A stretch of DNA of 64,000 bases from Monarcha castaneiventris obscurior (GCA_026261815.1 JAMPIT010000856.1:13484001-13548000), one strand, 5' to 3'. Counted from the stretch's first letter, positions 38,221 through 64,000 are shown. The notes: generated by a model not told the origin, from the letters alone. Translations and numbers: made by a program.

Positions 38221-41184
38221 TCTGTTTTTAAATAGCTTGACAAAACCCATCCATTGGTACTCTGAGTTCAGCTGTAAACAGTTACAATACATTACCGCCG
38301 TGTATTGATTTTGTACATTAACCTATTTGCAGTGACAATCCGTAAGACAAGTCAAACTGAAATGCACTGTACTGAGATGTGCTAACAATGCCGTGACTGA
38401 ACAGACTCCAAACACTGATGTGGGACTCCCTCCTGTGGTGTGAGCGAGCAGCACCGCAGCCAACAGCTCCTGGCAGCTTGGGGAGCACTCCCGAGATTCC
38501 AAAGTCTGTATTCAGCTTTCAAGTCTACCATGGAAACTTCTCTCCCAAGTTAAAAGTGTCACAATACATTTTTTAAATACATACAAAGTTGTAAACATCT
38601 TTCTCTGGAACAAAAAAAAAAAAAGGTTTGTGCCAGCCTTCTCCACCTCTCACATTGCAATAAAAAAATAAGAAGAATTTAAAAAAAATAGGGCCAAAGA
38701 CCAAGGCCATAGACTAAAATTGTTCTGCAGGGATGATATCACAGTTTACAGAAGTATTGAGCATCAGCATTGAAAATTAGTCACCATCAGGCAGCAGAAC
38801 TCATTTTCAAGAAATGGTTTCACTCAACTTCAAGTGATGAATCAGGCACTAAATATTAGATTTCCCTACTTTTAAGAACAAAAGCTTAAATTACATTTAG
38901 GTGTTATGTTTGATAATAGCTAAAATTGACTACAAACAGAAAATTAAACACTGATACTTTTGCAATTTTGGTTTTGACCACTTTTGCTATCAGGTTTATA
39001 CAGATCTTCCACGAAGAAGGAAGAAATTTGCAAAACAGACTATAAATATATAGAAATCACAGAAATAAAACGGACCTTTTCAAGGCAGATTTTCTTTGTG
39101 GAAACCTCTCAGGTCATTTTCTGAAATGTTTTAGCTTTTAAATTTATTTCATCATTAACAATGAAATAACCATCTTAGGCAGAATCTTGTATCACTAATT
39201 CCAAAAAGACTAAGATAATTGAGATTTTTGGAGGCAGTAGAGGATTAATTTCAAAGTACAATAGGATTTGCTTTAACCAGTGCAGGCTGGTAAAGGATAG
39301 CATTATTCTAGCACATCTGTATTTATTATTCTTCTTTTCACACTGTCAGGAGATTGATATCTATGACCTTGTAATTTAAGTATGAGAGTTACTAAATATC
39401 AACAACAACAGTTTATTTTAAAGTTCTATCAAATGCATCTCTTCCATGACAATTAGAGGCTCTGCAGTCTAAAAAGGGAAAAGGGTCCCCCCTGCCCCCA
39501 GTTACTGCCTGTGCATCACAGAAACAAGTGTCAGAACACATTTTATTCTGTGCACTCTTAGGGAAAAAAAAAGGTTTCAAAATGTTCACCTAAATGCACT
39601 CTTTAATTTTTTGAGAAGTTACACTGTTTAAGTTCTGACCTTACTGTATTTTGTAAGCCCCAAATTCTAGCTGCAATTCTCAGCTGACAGAGGTACCACA
39701 CATGCAAATTAAATATTGGATTTTAATTAAAGCAGCTGTTTTGAAGAGAAAAAAAGCAGAAATATGTCGCATTGACTACATATTGCTCTGTCAGTTATAC
39801 CACCTGTCATACACCCTAATGAGAGACTATGGACTCTTACATCTCTGCATGGTTTCTGTCAATAATTGTTGTGCATATTTAATTACAGGACAATGTTTCT
39901 GAGGTGGAACAAAATATCAGCATATGCTTATGCTAAGAAATCATAGGGAGAGAAATTTATGTAAGACCAGGCCATAAAAACAAAAGGAGCAGCCTGACAA
40001 TAAGATTATATATTAGGAGAGTACATACAGGCTTGCTTCTTCCAAAAATTAAATGTGTATACTATAAGGGGCAAAGGTGGAGAGAAGGAGAAAGGAAGCA
40101 AACTTTGGCAAAGTTGAAGAAAGTGCAGTCTTTATAGTCCTAAAAATAACTTTGAGAAAAAGAGAAATAAACCACAAACAAATAAACAACAAACCACCAA
40201 ACCTCAAACAACAAAAAAACCAAACTCAACACTGAAAAAGCAAAAAGCTAACAAATGTCTACAGCTAGAACTGTCTCCTGTGCAGGATGATGCAGACACA
40301 CGATTGCTCAGATTGCACTGGCTAAAACCACACGGAGAAGTAACACCACCATCTCTACTGCATTTTGCACTGCAATGTCAGAAAGTAAATAAGCATTTGC
40401 ATAAGCATCCCAACATCATACTGTGGTAAAACACTTTTTATCTACATGCAGAGCTCTGTGCACACACATTTAAAAGTATATTTTCTTCTCAAAGCAGTAC
40501 ACCATATAGTAAATTTTCACTCAAGTGTAACTACTAGGAAATTCTCTAAATATTGAGTATTTTCTTACTTCTTTTCTAAAGGCAGAAATAAAACTCTGCT
40601 ATGTAGTGCAGGAAGGATCTGGACACTATTCAATGAAATTTTAGAAAGCACAAGTTGTTTAGTAGAACCCTGACATTTTGCTTAGAAATAACCTCTTTCT
40701 AGAGCAGGATGAGAGACAAAATACAGAAATACGAAGGCAACTCCTGGTTGAGTATAAAGGTCCCTTACCCCCTACTAAGAATGTTATTTTTCTGTACTAT
40801 AATAATCATCTGAGCCAGTCTCAGCCCTAACAGCACATTAACTCAGGAAAGTTTTCCACACTGGATGTAGTGAAGCCATGAAACTCCACACAAACTGGTT
40901 CTTGGCCAGGATACCTTCCATCTTTTGAGATGAGTTAATATCAAAACATCTACAGGAAGAAAACAGTGGCCTAAACCATAGAGTGTTAGATTTATGTATA
41001 GTTTCAAAGGATGGATGCCATCCTTCAGGTTCCCTATTCTCCCTCCAGACAGGAAAAGCCATTTAAACATCCTGTCAGGGCAGACAGTTCTATTAGTGCA
41101 AGAACAGCGCTTTCAATCAATCCATGGCCTCCCCAGACTTAAAGTGCAGTATATCACATGAGATTTTAACATACCAAACTATCC

Positions 41185-41190
41185 TTTATT
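41185..41190 (-). terminator. Candidate proximal poly(A) signal
   Basis: TTTATT on the plus strand (minus-strand context CAAATAAAGG) is the first AATAAA I find downstream of the FAM220A-like stop codon on the minus strand. It would give a 3' UTR of about 2.5 kb. Confidence 0.35.
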
Positions 41191-43677
41191 TGAATTTCAG
41201 AAGGAATGTTCAAGTTAAAATTACCTTTTAGGTTTTAAGCAATAAAATTCAAGGCAAGGTACATAAACTATCTTAAAATGGATTAAATCCACTCATTTAA
41301 GACGTATTATTTGTATCTTATGTTCAATATACATATAATACAGAACAAACATCCATCATTTCATTTAGCTGTGTTGTATTTAAAGTGATCCAGTAATAAG
41401 TGATGGAAGGCCACCCACTAAAACAAGACTTTGCTTAAAACAGACCTGTATTAGCTGGACTGTGATATGTAACACAATTTAACATTCCAAGATCTCCTCC
41501 TGCTTGTCATCAATAAGGAGAAAGCCCTTGGCACTCTGTTGTACACACATTTAAATTTTAGTTTACTGGTGGTGTCTCTCACGTTTCATTTCCCCCCCTT
41601 TAAAATCACCATGAAAAACAGGAGCATTAAAAACTGGATTCATGTTTTTATGCCTTTAGCTACTCCTTTTGCCCACTAACCTGACAGTCTCACCTGCAAG
41701 TTCCTGTATATAACCGTGCTTCCCAAAACACGTAGTGCCCAAATGACAGACAGCAGAGAATGTCCCAGGCCAAACCAGTCAGCTGCACAAACAAGGTCTC
41801 AAGTAACAACTGCAGGTACAGCTGTGCCAATTGATCCTTTGTGCAGGAAGTCCAAGCACTCAAGTTTTGGGTGCAGGACTCTGTTCATGCACAACTTAAG
41901 GTAAGGCTCACCATACAAGGAGAGTGTGGCTGTACCTGTGGAGCTGCTTAGAGAGATTAACATGGAGCATGGAGTTGCACAATGTTGTCTTTAGCAATCA
42001 AGCCAGCTCTAACAGGCTCCAACCCCTCCCCTCCCTGCCTTCATTTCTCTGCCCTCAGCTCTGCCAAGTGGTTTTTTGGGTCAAGATACAGGCTGACAGC
42101 AGCTTAACACTGTAACTCCAAGCCACACACATTTGGAGAGGAGTCTTTGTTTCTGGTGTTCTGGGATTTCAAATCCACATCACTTCAGCAATCTTGAACC
42201 TCTGCAATACTACTTGTTGTGTTAATATCACTCACTGCAAGGCTGATAAATTCCAGCAGTGGAGATGAGAGTGAATGGCTTGAGGGAACTGTTGCTGTCA
42301 GAGTAATTACAATACATAATCCAGTATTATTTTGGGGCTTTCGGTCACTTCATGACAGGTAATTGCATGGTCAAAAGTCTACAAGTTAAACAATCACTTA
42401 AATACACACCAGGGGAAAAGTTACTCTAAATTAAAGTAAGTAGCTTTTCATCTCTTTTAGCATCCAAAAGAAACAACCAGCCAACGGGGATAATGAAAAC
42501 ACAACGTATCATTTAAAAGTAATAGATCTTATTTTCAGTACTCAAATAAGATTAAAAATTTCCAGCATTTCTCCCTGTAACACTGATAACCAGCATCTCA
42601 TCTTCACAATCAAGGACTTCTCTACACGTGTGTGAAAACAGCCCAATAAACACCACATTGGAAACTCTACTGGCTTTCCAGGTAGGTTCAGTTTAAACTA
42701 AATGCAACATCACTTCCTCTCTTTCCAAGATGAAGCAAAACCAGCTGCCAAAAAGGATACCTAGTGTGTGAATCACTGGCATGGCTTTACTCCACATTAA
42801 GTCCTCACTTTTAACTCAGAGTGAAGGGGAAGCTGAAAATGCATCCTAACTCACACACCAACACCTCCCTCTTTATGTGAACCTTTAAAGCACATTAAGC
42901 CCATCTACAGCAACATCCTTGTTGAGAATTTTGGACATTGAATCCAAAGTTTGACCTACTGCACAATGAGTCACTTGACTGAAGTGCCAACAGGAGCCTG
43001 TTCCTCAAAATTCTATTCACCAGCAGCTCTATGGAGTCCAGCACTTTTGCCCCATTCTTTGGCAAACCTCATTGTTAGAAGCCTGTCCCAAAGCCAAAGT
43101 CAATAGGCCCAGAAGTTATTACTGTACTTCAGCAATAACAATCACTTTTTCAAGGAAAAAAAATTGTTTTAGAAAGTTGTTTACAGTGTCTATTGTAGCA
43201 CAATAAAGCTCACAAGATACTGTTAAAATAGAGCAGTGAACACTGCTGAGAATTATGCTGCATTGAAGACCACCCTCCCAACAGCTTTCCAGTTCCAAGT
43301 GTTTTAAGGACTGATACATTAGTTGCTGTTGGATTCAGAGCAGGAATTCAATTCTACAAGAAACAAGTTTCATTGGAAATGGTTACAGATAGTACTAGCC
43401 AGAACACTCCACCAATACAAACTCTAAAGAAAACAATGGATCTGTGCTAATCAAATTGGGTTCTAGTTTAGTGTTAACAGCAGACCTGCAGAAGTCCCAA
43501 AGAGTCTGAAGATTATGAAGTTCTTTACTCAGATGCAGCTATTCCTTACAAAAAAAAGTCCCTATTCTTCTAAGAGCCAGTTTAACTAGCAATTACACAA
43601 CTATAATTTTTACTTTACCTATCTAATTCTCACTAAAACCTGAACTGTAACCTTGTCTCTCTTATTTTTTGCTAGTA

Positions 43678-44490
43678 TTAAAAATAGTAGTTACTAAAAT
43701 CTCTGTATTTTTTTACCTTCACTGCTGCATACCAGAGACTTGCTAGTGCAAAAGCTAGCACAGAGATTACTAGCTGTATGATGTGAAAAGTATTAGTCAC
43801 ATATTGTATATTCAAAAGCATTTGCTCGTATCCAAGTGTTTGCTCTGAAGATACAAGGTTTAAGTAACAAAGAAAAAAACATGGTTTCTGGTTGTTTATG
43901 AGTCCCAAAGCATAGTTGTTCAGTGAGGCAACTGGATTAGAACAGGGATCAGGAAGTCCACCAAGCTCCAATGCTTTAAAAAATGCAAACTGCAATTCAT
44001 TCTCTTTTCTACTGCTCATTTCTAATTCCAGAAACCACAGGTTTTTATTATACTGCAAATTTCCCAGCCAGAATTGTGCAAAACATACAAAGTTGTCTCC
44101 TGGGCAGTGTGAGCTGAAGTCTTGGGAAATGCCACAAGCTTCTTCCAGCCAGCCTGTTACTGAAACACCATGGATGCAGTGAGAAACCCTACTGAGACTG
44201 TCTTTCCCAGAAGAGAAATGCAGATGAAATGAATCCTTCCAAGGAGCAGCTGCACTCGAGTTCGTCCCTGCTGATTCACTGAAACTCAGAGGCATTTCCT
44301 TGCCAACAGAAGGCAGAGGTATATTATTGAAGAGAGAACAATTCCCGGTGTTATATAATTCTTGTAAACTGCTACTATGATTTTGAGAACTGTCCAACAT
44401 GGAATGCACATGTGTTAGATGAGCTGCTGGCTTGTGATGATCTGGGCCATTGTCACGTACTCGTTTCTGGGTAAAATCTTCTTTCTTCAT
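43678..44490 (-). CDS. FAM220A: FAM220A-like protein, diverged, single coding exon
   Basis: This is the longest open frame outside the GC islands: 270 codons from the ATG at 44,490 (fair Kozak context, A at -3) to the stop at 43,680-43,678. The frame reaches a GTG at 44,511, but an in-frame TAA lies just beyond, so ATG is the natural start. Mammalian FAM220A (SIPAR) is a similar length, sits in one coding exon between CYTH3 and RAC1, and is reported to promote STAT3 dephosphorylation. Against human FAM220A as I recall it, local matches keep order: RVSHC-GV-WL (residues 101-114) with RVSCSGV-WL, and EQTLGYEQML (216-225) with KQTIEFKKML, the latter followed by a hydrophobic stretch. Overall identity is low. 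Residues 235-256 are strongly hydrophobic and precede KVKKYR, which could be a membrane anchor; the human protein is less hydrophobic there. The ORF shares its exon with the SMIM10-like stop codon, 111 nt upstream. Confidence 0.6.
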   Translation of the reverse strand: MKKEDFTQKRVRDNGPDHHKPAAHLTHVHSMLDSSQNHSSSLQELYNTGNCSLFNNIPLPSVGKEMPLSFSESAGTNSSAAAPWKDSFHLHFSSGKDSLSRVSHCIHGVSVTGWLEEACGISQDFSSHCPGDNFVCFAQFWLGNLQYNKNLWFLELEMSSRKENELQFAFFKALELGGLPDPCSNPVASLNNYALGLINNQKPCFFLCYLNLVSSEQTLGYEQMLLNIQYVTNTFHIIQLVISVLAFALASLWYAAVKVKKYRDFSNYYF

Positions 44491-44572
44491 AGTCCTGGAG
44501 CACACGAGCACAGCTTTGCTGCTTTACAACAGGCTGGATTTGAAGAAGAGTGTGCCTGACTAGTTGCAGCAT
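44453..44572 (-). other. Small upstream ORF overlapping the FAM220A-like start
   Basis: An ATG at 44,572-44,570 in a weak context (T at -3, C at +4) opens a 39-codon frame ending at TGA 44,455-44,453. It lies after the SMIM10-like stop and overlaps the first 38 nt of the FAM220A-like frame in another register. If translated it would hinder reinitiation at the FAM220A-like ATG. It is probably not a functional peptide. Confidence 0.45.
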
Positions 44573-44601
44573 ACAGTGCAAGCAGCACACCAAATCACAA
44601 G

Positions 44602-46533
<1,932 letters not shown>

Positions 46534-46872
46534 TCAGGGCGCTGCGCGTGCCCGCCGGGCGGGGCGCGCGGCCGGGCGGCACCACCGCGCCTGCGCCGGG
46601 CCGGGCTGCCGCAGCCGCGCGCGCCTCCGCCCGCCGCGCACGCGCACGCCCCGCCCCGCCCTCACGGGCCGCCCTCAGGCGCCGCGGCCACGGCCCGGCC
46701 CGGCTGCTGAGGGAGCGCTCCGGGAGCTCACGGGGTTACCGCCGGGATCGCCGAGTGCAGCTCCTGGCCCAGCACAGGACACTCCCCGAGAGTCCCGCCA
46801 TGCGCCCTGAGAGCGTTGTCCGGACGCTTCGTGAACTCTTGTCAGGTTTGGTGCTGTGACCGCTTCACTGCG

Positions 46873-46962
46873 GAGTCTGTTCCAGCCCAGCCACCCTCTT
46901 GGGAAGAGCCTCCTACTGATACCCAGCTTTAACCTCCCCTGAGTTGCCGTGATTCGACCCAT
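46873..46962 (-). mobile_element. Old CR1 fragment
   Basis: The stretch from TCTGTTCCAGCC through CCACCCTCTTGGGAAGA and TTTAACCTCCCCTGAGTTG aligns by eye with the CR1 block that normally reads CTGTTCCAGTGCCTCACCAC and onward to AACCTCCCC. It is clearly more diverged than the neighbouring copy and lacks the 3' tail. Confidence 0.6.
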
Positions 46963-47030
46963 TTTCTGAGGGCGTGACCCTGAGGTGCGCTCTGGCTTGC
47001 TCAGTGACTGCTGCTTGGGCCACGGATGTC

Positions 47031-47246
47031 ACAGAATCATGGAATGGTTTGGGTTGGAAGGACCTTACAGCCCATCCAGTGCCACCCCCTGCCATGGGCA
47101 CGGACACCTTCCACCATCCCAGGCTGCTCCAGGCCCCATCCAACCTGGCCTTGGACACTGCCAGGGATGGGGCAGCCACGACTTCTGTGGGCAACCTGTG
47201 CAGGGCCTCCCCACCCTCACATGGGGCAATTTTCTCCTAATATATA
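47031..47246 (-). mobile_element. CR1 LINE 3' fragment
   Basis: Starting at CAGAATCATGGAATGGTTTG (the reverse complement of the CR1 3' tail), it contains GCCATGGGCACGGACACCTT, CAACCTGGCCTTGGACACTG and CAGGGATGGGGCAGCCACGA. It breaks off near TTCTCCTAATAT. About 215 bp of 3' end remain, in minus orientation, just outside the CpG island. Plus and minus frames across it are repeat translations. Confidence 0.92.
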
Positions 47247-50200
47247 AGCTACACACTGTCAGTGGGAAATGTCAATAATGGTTTCTCGGTTTGGGTACGT
47301 TCTTTTGTAATTTCATTGTTTACACAGCCAGGTGATGAATTCAGTGAGCCAGCTACTGTCACAAAGAAATACTTGCTACGCCTTTCAAGCCAATGCTTGA
47401 GTTACATAATAAATTAAAAATATACTGTTCAGGCCCGGGTTACGCACGAGATTTTAAAAACATTTTGCAAGCATTTCCAAGGAAGGTCTTCGAGATAAAT
47501 TACCATCATGACACTTTTCAAGTAGGTGAAAATGTCCCAAAAGATGAACAGTGGACCAATATAATTTTTGGACATGGCCCCATTTTTTTTCCCTAGAACT
47601 GTTCTTTATAGTTTCCATTCAATCAACTTTCAATAACTGAAATGAAACAGAAAAATGAATACATTGATCTGAATGCCTTATAAAACACTATTTTATTGTC
47701 ACAGAATCAAGCTGATGCATAGAAAAAGAATAATTCCAGAACAGGACATTTAGCAGCTTTCCATCATTTTCTGGAAAACAAGGTAGGATACACAAAGGTT
47801 AAATCAGGAAGCTGATTAACTTTTACATTTATCACTGCCAGAGTCCCATTAGTTCTGGCCCACGTTGCACGTTGAAACAGATGCGATACAGTATCAATTT
47901 TAAAATTTTGATTAAGAGTAAATTACTTTCTACACTAAAGCAGGCAATAGAATTACTAAATTAGGTCATAATAACAAGTTATCATCCGTGTTTATTTGGA
48001 TCTAATTATTTCGTTAAATAGTGAGATTGATAAAACATTCTTTAGCTTTCCAACGAAGAAATTAACAGATAATGCAATTGAATACCAGTTGAAGAGATTT
48101 ACCAGATTTTGTCACATCGAGATTCGGAAATTAGCTAATTATTTTGATAGTGAAACTAAACCTTAAAGGCATCCCCCCACTTCCTCTTTTGATTTCAGCT
48201 CTCTCATGGTGGTAAAATAATTTTCAATTTAGCTAAAACACTGATTGCTTTCCACTCCGAGAGAAGCTGTTCGGTTGGGATGTGAGTCACAGCTGTGCAG
48301 CATGACAGGGGGAAGTAGGCTTCTTATCATTCCATCTGTTCTCAGACAAACCAACCACAGAAGGTTTGGTCCCTTTTTTAGGTCCTAGCTCTGATGAAGT
48401 CCATAAGCTTGTCTGCAAGTCTGGAGCAAAACAAACACTTAAATCTTTCTAAGCAAATCAGGGGCCACATCGCAGCTTGGAGCTTTCAGTTTCATTCATG
48501 TAAAAAATGACTGGGCAGTGGAAGGCAGCAGAACTAGTAATACCAAATGGGCTTATGTCATGCTAAACCTGTATCCTTTTTCTTGATATTTTAAGGCTCA
48601 TTTCTGTGAAATGCTCGATACCAAGATAGGTGAAAGTTGAGAGGCACTTGCAGCTTACGTGTCTGTGAGTTTCAGCAATGCCTCACCTCAGGGCATGATG
48701 TGATGCCTGTAAAAGGCTTATTCCCGTATTTCTGCTCTGAGGGAGTCCCAGCAATAAAAAACTGAAGAGACACAGAGAAGTCTCAGGTCCTTGTTTATAA
48801 GTATATAATGATGCCTCTATTCCAAAAAGCTCACAGCCACATACAGGGATTACTGTGTGTAGTCCCACGGCCTCCAACAACAGTTGAAGCACTGTCTGTT
48901 ACTGCTGGCTAAACCTGAGGGTAGACATCAGTGAATGCAAAGCCTTATGTGGTTTTTATAACTGAAATTCTTGACAGAAGATATATTTATCAGAAGCTAC
49001 CGAAAGAAAGTACAGGATTTGTTTCTGTTCTGTACATATACCAGAGAAATCATCTATGCTAGAATCACATGAATGGGATGCATTTATTTTACAATGCTTT
49101 ATTATTAATGTAAAGATTTGCATGCTAAAATTTTATTTTCACGTTCCTTTAATCTGTTCTCTCTGATGCAGCAAATGCTGACATTTGAAAGTTGTGGTTC
49201 CTTTTTTATTGCTGACTTTGCTTCCTCTAGAGCAGACTGACTGCTGTATTTGAACAGTGCACATATCACATGCAAGTACAGGGTTTTTTCAACACTCAGG
49301 AAACTAATCATGCCAAAAATGTTTGCCTGGAATATCTAGCTATTACTTGTGGATTAGAATATTTTCTAACATTAATTTTATGCCATGATACCTCCCCAAG
49401 TTCAGTGAAGATCACTCTGAATTGCCTCCACAGCAATAGTGTCACTTTCCCCAGTTAAAAATCTGCGCTCTATTAGCTTCACTAAGAGACATCCACTAAA
49501 GAATTCAAACATCATAAAGCAGAAAACTTGGAATCTCAGGCAACTGTTAGGTGAGAAGCTTTAAGTGGTAGCTACTGTCCTAACAGCTGGAATAAGTTCT
49601 GGTGTCTGGATTTAAAGGCAGAGGGGCTCAGAGAGTGACAGGCCAGGAAGGTGGATAACGCCACAGATGGAACCAGAGCCCAGGAAAGAATTTTGGATTC
49701 CCACTGCTGTCTGACATTTAAGATTTCTTTCTACCAATTACTATGTACCTAATACTACATCATTAAATACCTGACTTTTGCTATCAACTCAAATTAGGAT
49801 CAAGCCTTAATTACAACTTTTAAAGACAATTATTTCCGCTATTTTAAGATGAAAAAGCATCTGGAAACCCCATTTTCTCCGGTAAGGTAAGTCTCTCTTC
49901 AGCTGTTTTGTGTGAGGTTTGGGGGATTTTTGCTTCTGATTTTAATAGAAATTATCTAAAGAGAAAAGAGTGCAATATGCTGAAAACATTATTCCACCCT
50001 CTGACACTTCACACCTTTGCTTCACATAAAATTGGCTCTTGCACTTCAGTCCAAGCCCCGATTTCCAGTGATTGTGAATTCCAATTACAGCTTTTCACCC
50101 TAAACCAGTTTTTCTGTTATTGTTAAGGACAGAAGGTTACTTCTGACCTCAATATTGTACACGTCGTGTCCTGGAGGCAACTGAACAGAACCGGTGTCAG

Positions 50201-51600
50201 CAGGAGGAGCCATCTGGGAGTAAGGGAGCAAACTATGAATCACTGCCAGGGGCTGTGGTTGTTTCCCTGTACAAAGTGTACACCGGGCCTTCTCTGCTTC
50301 TCTGTGGCTTCATGAATGAGCTGACATGCTACAGAACACACTAATAGCTGGGGATGAGAGATACTATAAAAGTGCAAATAGTTATTGTCTCTGTAATGTT
50401 GATAGTCTGTGTCATGGGGAGGAGAACTTTCCAGTATTGCATCAGCGTGATTTCCCTGCCACTCCCCATCCACAAAGGAGAATAATCCTCCTCAGTGCCA
50501 GCACACACACAATACACACATTCAGACAGTATCCCAAACAATCTTAAATGATTTCTTCTTGATATCTAAGAAAAAGGCTTTCAGCAACAATTGTAATGGT
50601 GAGAGAAGACAAGGTGATAGAGCGTGGAACAGTATTAGGACTGATCTAAGCCTCAGCTTTATGATTCATGATTTTATCAGAGGTATGGAAAGATTTATCA
50701 TTGGTTATTGTTACTGCCATTCATTATTTTCTTCTGTCCAACTCCTCTCTGAGGTGCATTTGTAACTATCCCATATACAACTCAGCACTGCAGTCGTGTG
50801 TATCAAACTGAGAATTTTTCTATTAAGTTGTCTGTTATTAACTTCTCGCTCCTTTCAGTTACGAACTTCTGAAATTAAGAGGAGATCAAATCACTGGAAA
50901 ACCACCCCGATGGTGCACTGTTAATTCCAGTGGATCCATCATCACTGTGCAGGAGCAGTGTGTGCATGGGCCCTCTCCCCACACGTCCCTCGAGGAACAG
51001 ATGGCAATGCAGACAAAGGGAATAGTGCTTCTGTGCATCGGCCCAACCAGGACATGCTCTGGCAAGTAGAACTATGGCAAGAACTAATTGTAGAAATTAA
51101 GACTCCTGGGATCATCGGACCTGCTCTGCTTGACTTCTGCTTCACTATTTCCTGGAAGTAACTGGTTTGCTTGAGGGAAAGAAGAAACCCAAAGCTGTGT
51201 GAGGCCTGACAACCCTTGGGCTGGCCTATCTTGAGAAGACTGGATGTGCACTGATTTGATTTAAAACTTGCCAGCACAGTTGATTAATGTCACAGCGTAT
51301 CAGGAGGAGGGAAGGTGGTGGGAAGATCCATGGATGAAGGGAAACAATCTGGATCTGCAGTGGTGGTGGGGCTGCACAGGGAAAGAGATGGTCCCATGGC
51401 AGGCGCCTGGTTGTGCAGAAAGGGCCCCTGCCCACAGCAGCCGAGGGGGAGCATTGCGGTGACCTGAGTTACACGTGCTCAGTACGTCTGTGGGGTAAAC
51501 ACAACTGCACTTTAACATTCTGCTTCAAGAGATGCCGGGGATGAGGCTGCTGCATGATGGGTGCCAGCTGTGACAGACGGGATACAGGGTGGTGTCACAG
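47247..51600. other. Intergenic stretch between the SMIM10-like and RAC1 promoters
   Basis: This head-to-head intergenic region is AT-rich to about 50 kb and more balanced towards RAC1. No open frame resembles a known protein, and no RNA gene or repeat array was recognised. Confidence 0.65.
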
Positions 51601-52013
51601 GCAGCTCTGTGTTGCGGCTCATTAGACGCGGCCGGGCCGCTGTGGGACGATGCGCAGCCCCACGGCCCTGAGCGGGCTGCGGGCCCGTGCCAGCAGTGCC
51701 CGCGCTGACGCTCCCGCTCAGCGCGGCTCCGCCTGCACGCCCCGGGCGGGGATGTCCGGCCGGGCCCCGCTCCGCACTGGGTCAGTGGCACAGCTCCGGC
51801 TCCCCGCCCGCCCCGGCCCCGAGCCGCGGCACCGCCCGCGAGGCGGCCCCGGCGCGGCCCGGCCCGGCCGGATGTGAGCGCGGCGCCGCTTCCTGCGCCC
51901 GCAGTCCGCCCTCTCCCTCCCTCCGCGCCTTGGGTGGTGCCGCTGCCTCGTCCCTGCTCCAGGCTCAGGGCGGAGGCGGCCGCCGCTCCCTGCTCCGCTC
52001 GGCAACAACCCCG

Positions 52014-63449
<11,436 letters not shown>

Positions 63450-64000
63450 GTAAGGATGAGCTGGTACCATTTTATTTATGAATGTTCATCATACTGTTCA
63501 CTTTACAGCAGAGCTTGGAAAATGTTAGGTGCTTTTTCTTCAATTGTTTTTCCCACAGACCACGTGAAATGCAGTTTGAAAAAGCAGAAATCCATTTGCC
63601 TAACTTGTGAGTCATGGAAGTTCAGGGCACATGACACACTTAAGTACGAATTGTTCCTTGATGCACTGATATCAGGAATTTAAGAGTGTTCAGCCAGCAA
63701 GGTGCTGAGATCACAAACAGGAACTTTCCTTTTAGTACAGTTGAAATAAAAGAGTTTAAAAACAAATGCAGGTAAACACTGGGTTGATAGCCCTTGTTCC
63801 TTGCACCAGCCATCCTTCTGCACGTGCTCTGTGACTGTTGGGAGTGTTCCATGTCCTCAGACAACTCAGCTGCACAAGGAGGTGTCTCCACTGGCAAGGA
63901 GGGCTCAGGGCTTTTTTGGTGTGTGAGGAAAATACAGCTCTTAATGGGCTACACTTTTAAAGTCTATGGAAACAGCTCGTGGCTTCACTAAGGGTGACGT
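63450..64000 (+). other. RAC1: RAC1 intron 4, cut by the window edge
   Basis: The intron after exon 4 runs off the right edge. No further RAC1 exon (WYPEVRHH...) is seen before 64,000. Confidence 0.85.

Larger units (their letters stand above)
38191..43677 (-). other. Putative long 3' UTR / downstream region
   Basis: No convincing coding frame is seen on either strand. The stretch lies directly downstream of the FAM220A-like stop codon and contains several minus-strand AATAAA signals (near 41.19, 39.54, 39.41, 39.13 and 38.22 kb). It also has an A/C-rich CAAA-like stretch near 40.16-40.26 kb. It may be 3' UTR in whole or part. Confidence 0.4.

Overview
This is nuclear DNA from a vertebrate, almost certainly a bird. 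It has CpG-island promoters, short exons in long AT-rich introns, and low repeat density. The only recognisable interspersed repeats are 3' ends of CR1 LINEs carrying the avian CATAGAATGGTTTGGGTT signature. Almost none of the window is coding. Most long open frames in the GC-rich islands are artefacts of low stop-codon frequency.

Layout. (1) 1-24,472: 5' end of CYTH3 on the minus strand. Only coding exon 1 (24,442-24,472) is visible, inside a CpG island; everything to its left looks like intron 1. (2) 25-38 kb: intergenic DNA with two long CCTT/GGAA arrays, a 20-bp tandem repeat, and splice signals suggesting a divergent plus-strand transcript. (3) 38.2-46.5 kb: a compact minus-strand locus. 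Exon 1 (46,288-46,473) and the first 21 nt of exon 2 (44,602-44,622) encode a 68-residue SMIM10-family membrane microprotein. The same exon 2 then carries a 270-codon ORF (43,678-44,490) that I read as a highly diverged FAM220A. The two proteins would share one mRNA unless separate promoters or splice forms exist. (4) 46.9-47.25 kb: two CR1 fragments. (5) 51.6-64 kb: the first four constitutive coding exons of RAC1 on the plus strand, plus a candidate alternative exon 3b (61,898-61,954). The last two RAC1 coding exons lie beyond the window.

The order CYTH3(-), FAM220A(-), RAC1(+) matches human 7p22.1 and supports the weaker gene calls. Functionally the window joins an ARF exchange factor (cytohesin-3), a small SMIM10-like membrane protein with a FAM220A-like protein (SIPAR, a STAT3 regulator in mammals), and the Rho-family GTPase RAC1.

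The observations most worth following are the two-ORF SMIM10-like/FAM220A-like transcript and the RAC1b exon. The latter keeps its 57-nt length, phase, splice sites and both ends, while its middle has drifted from the mammalian version.
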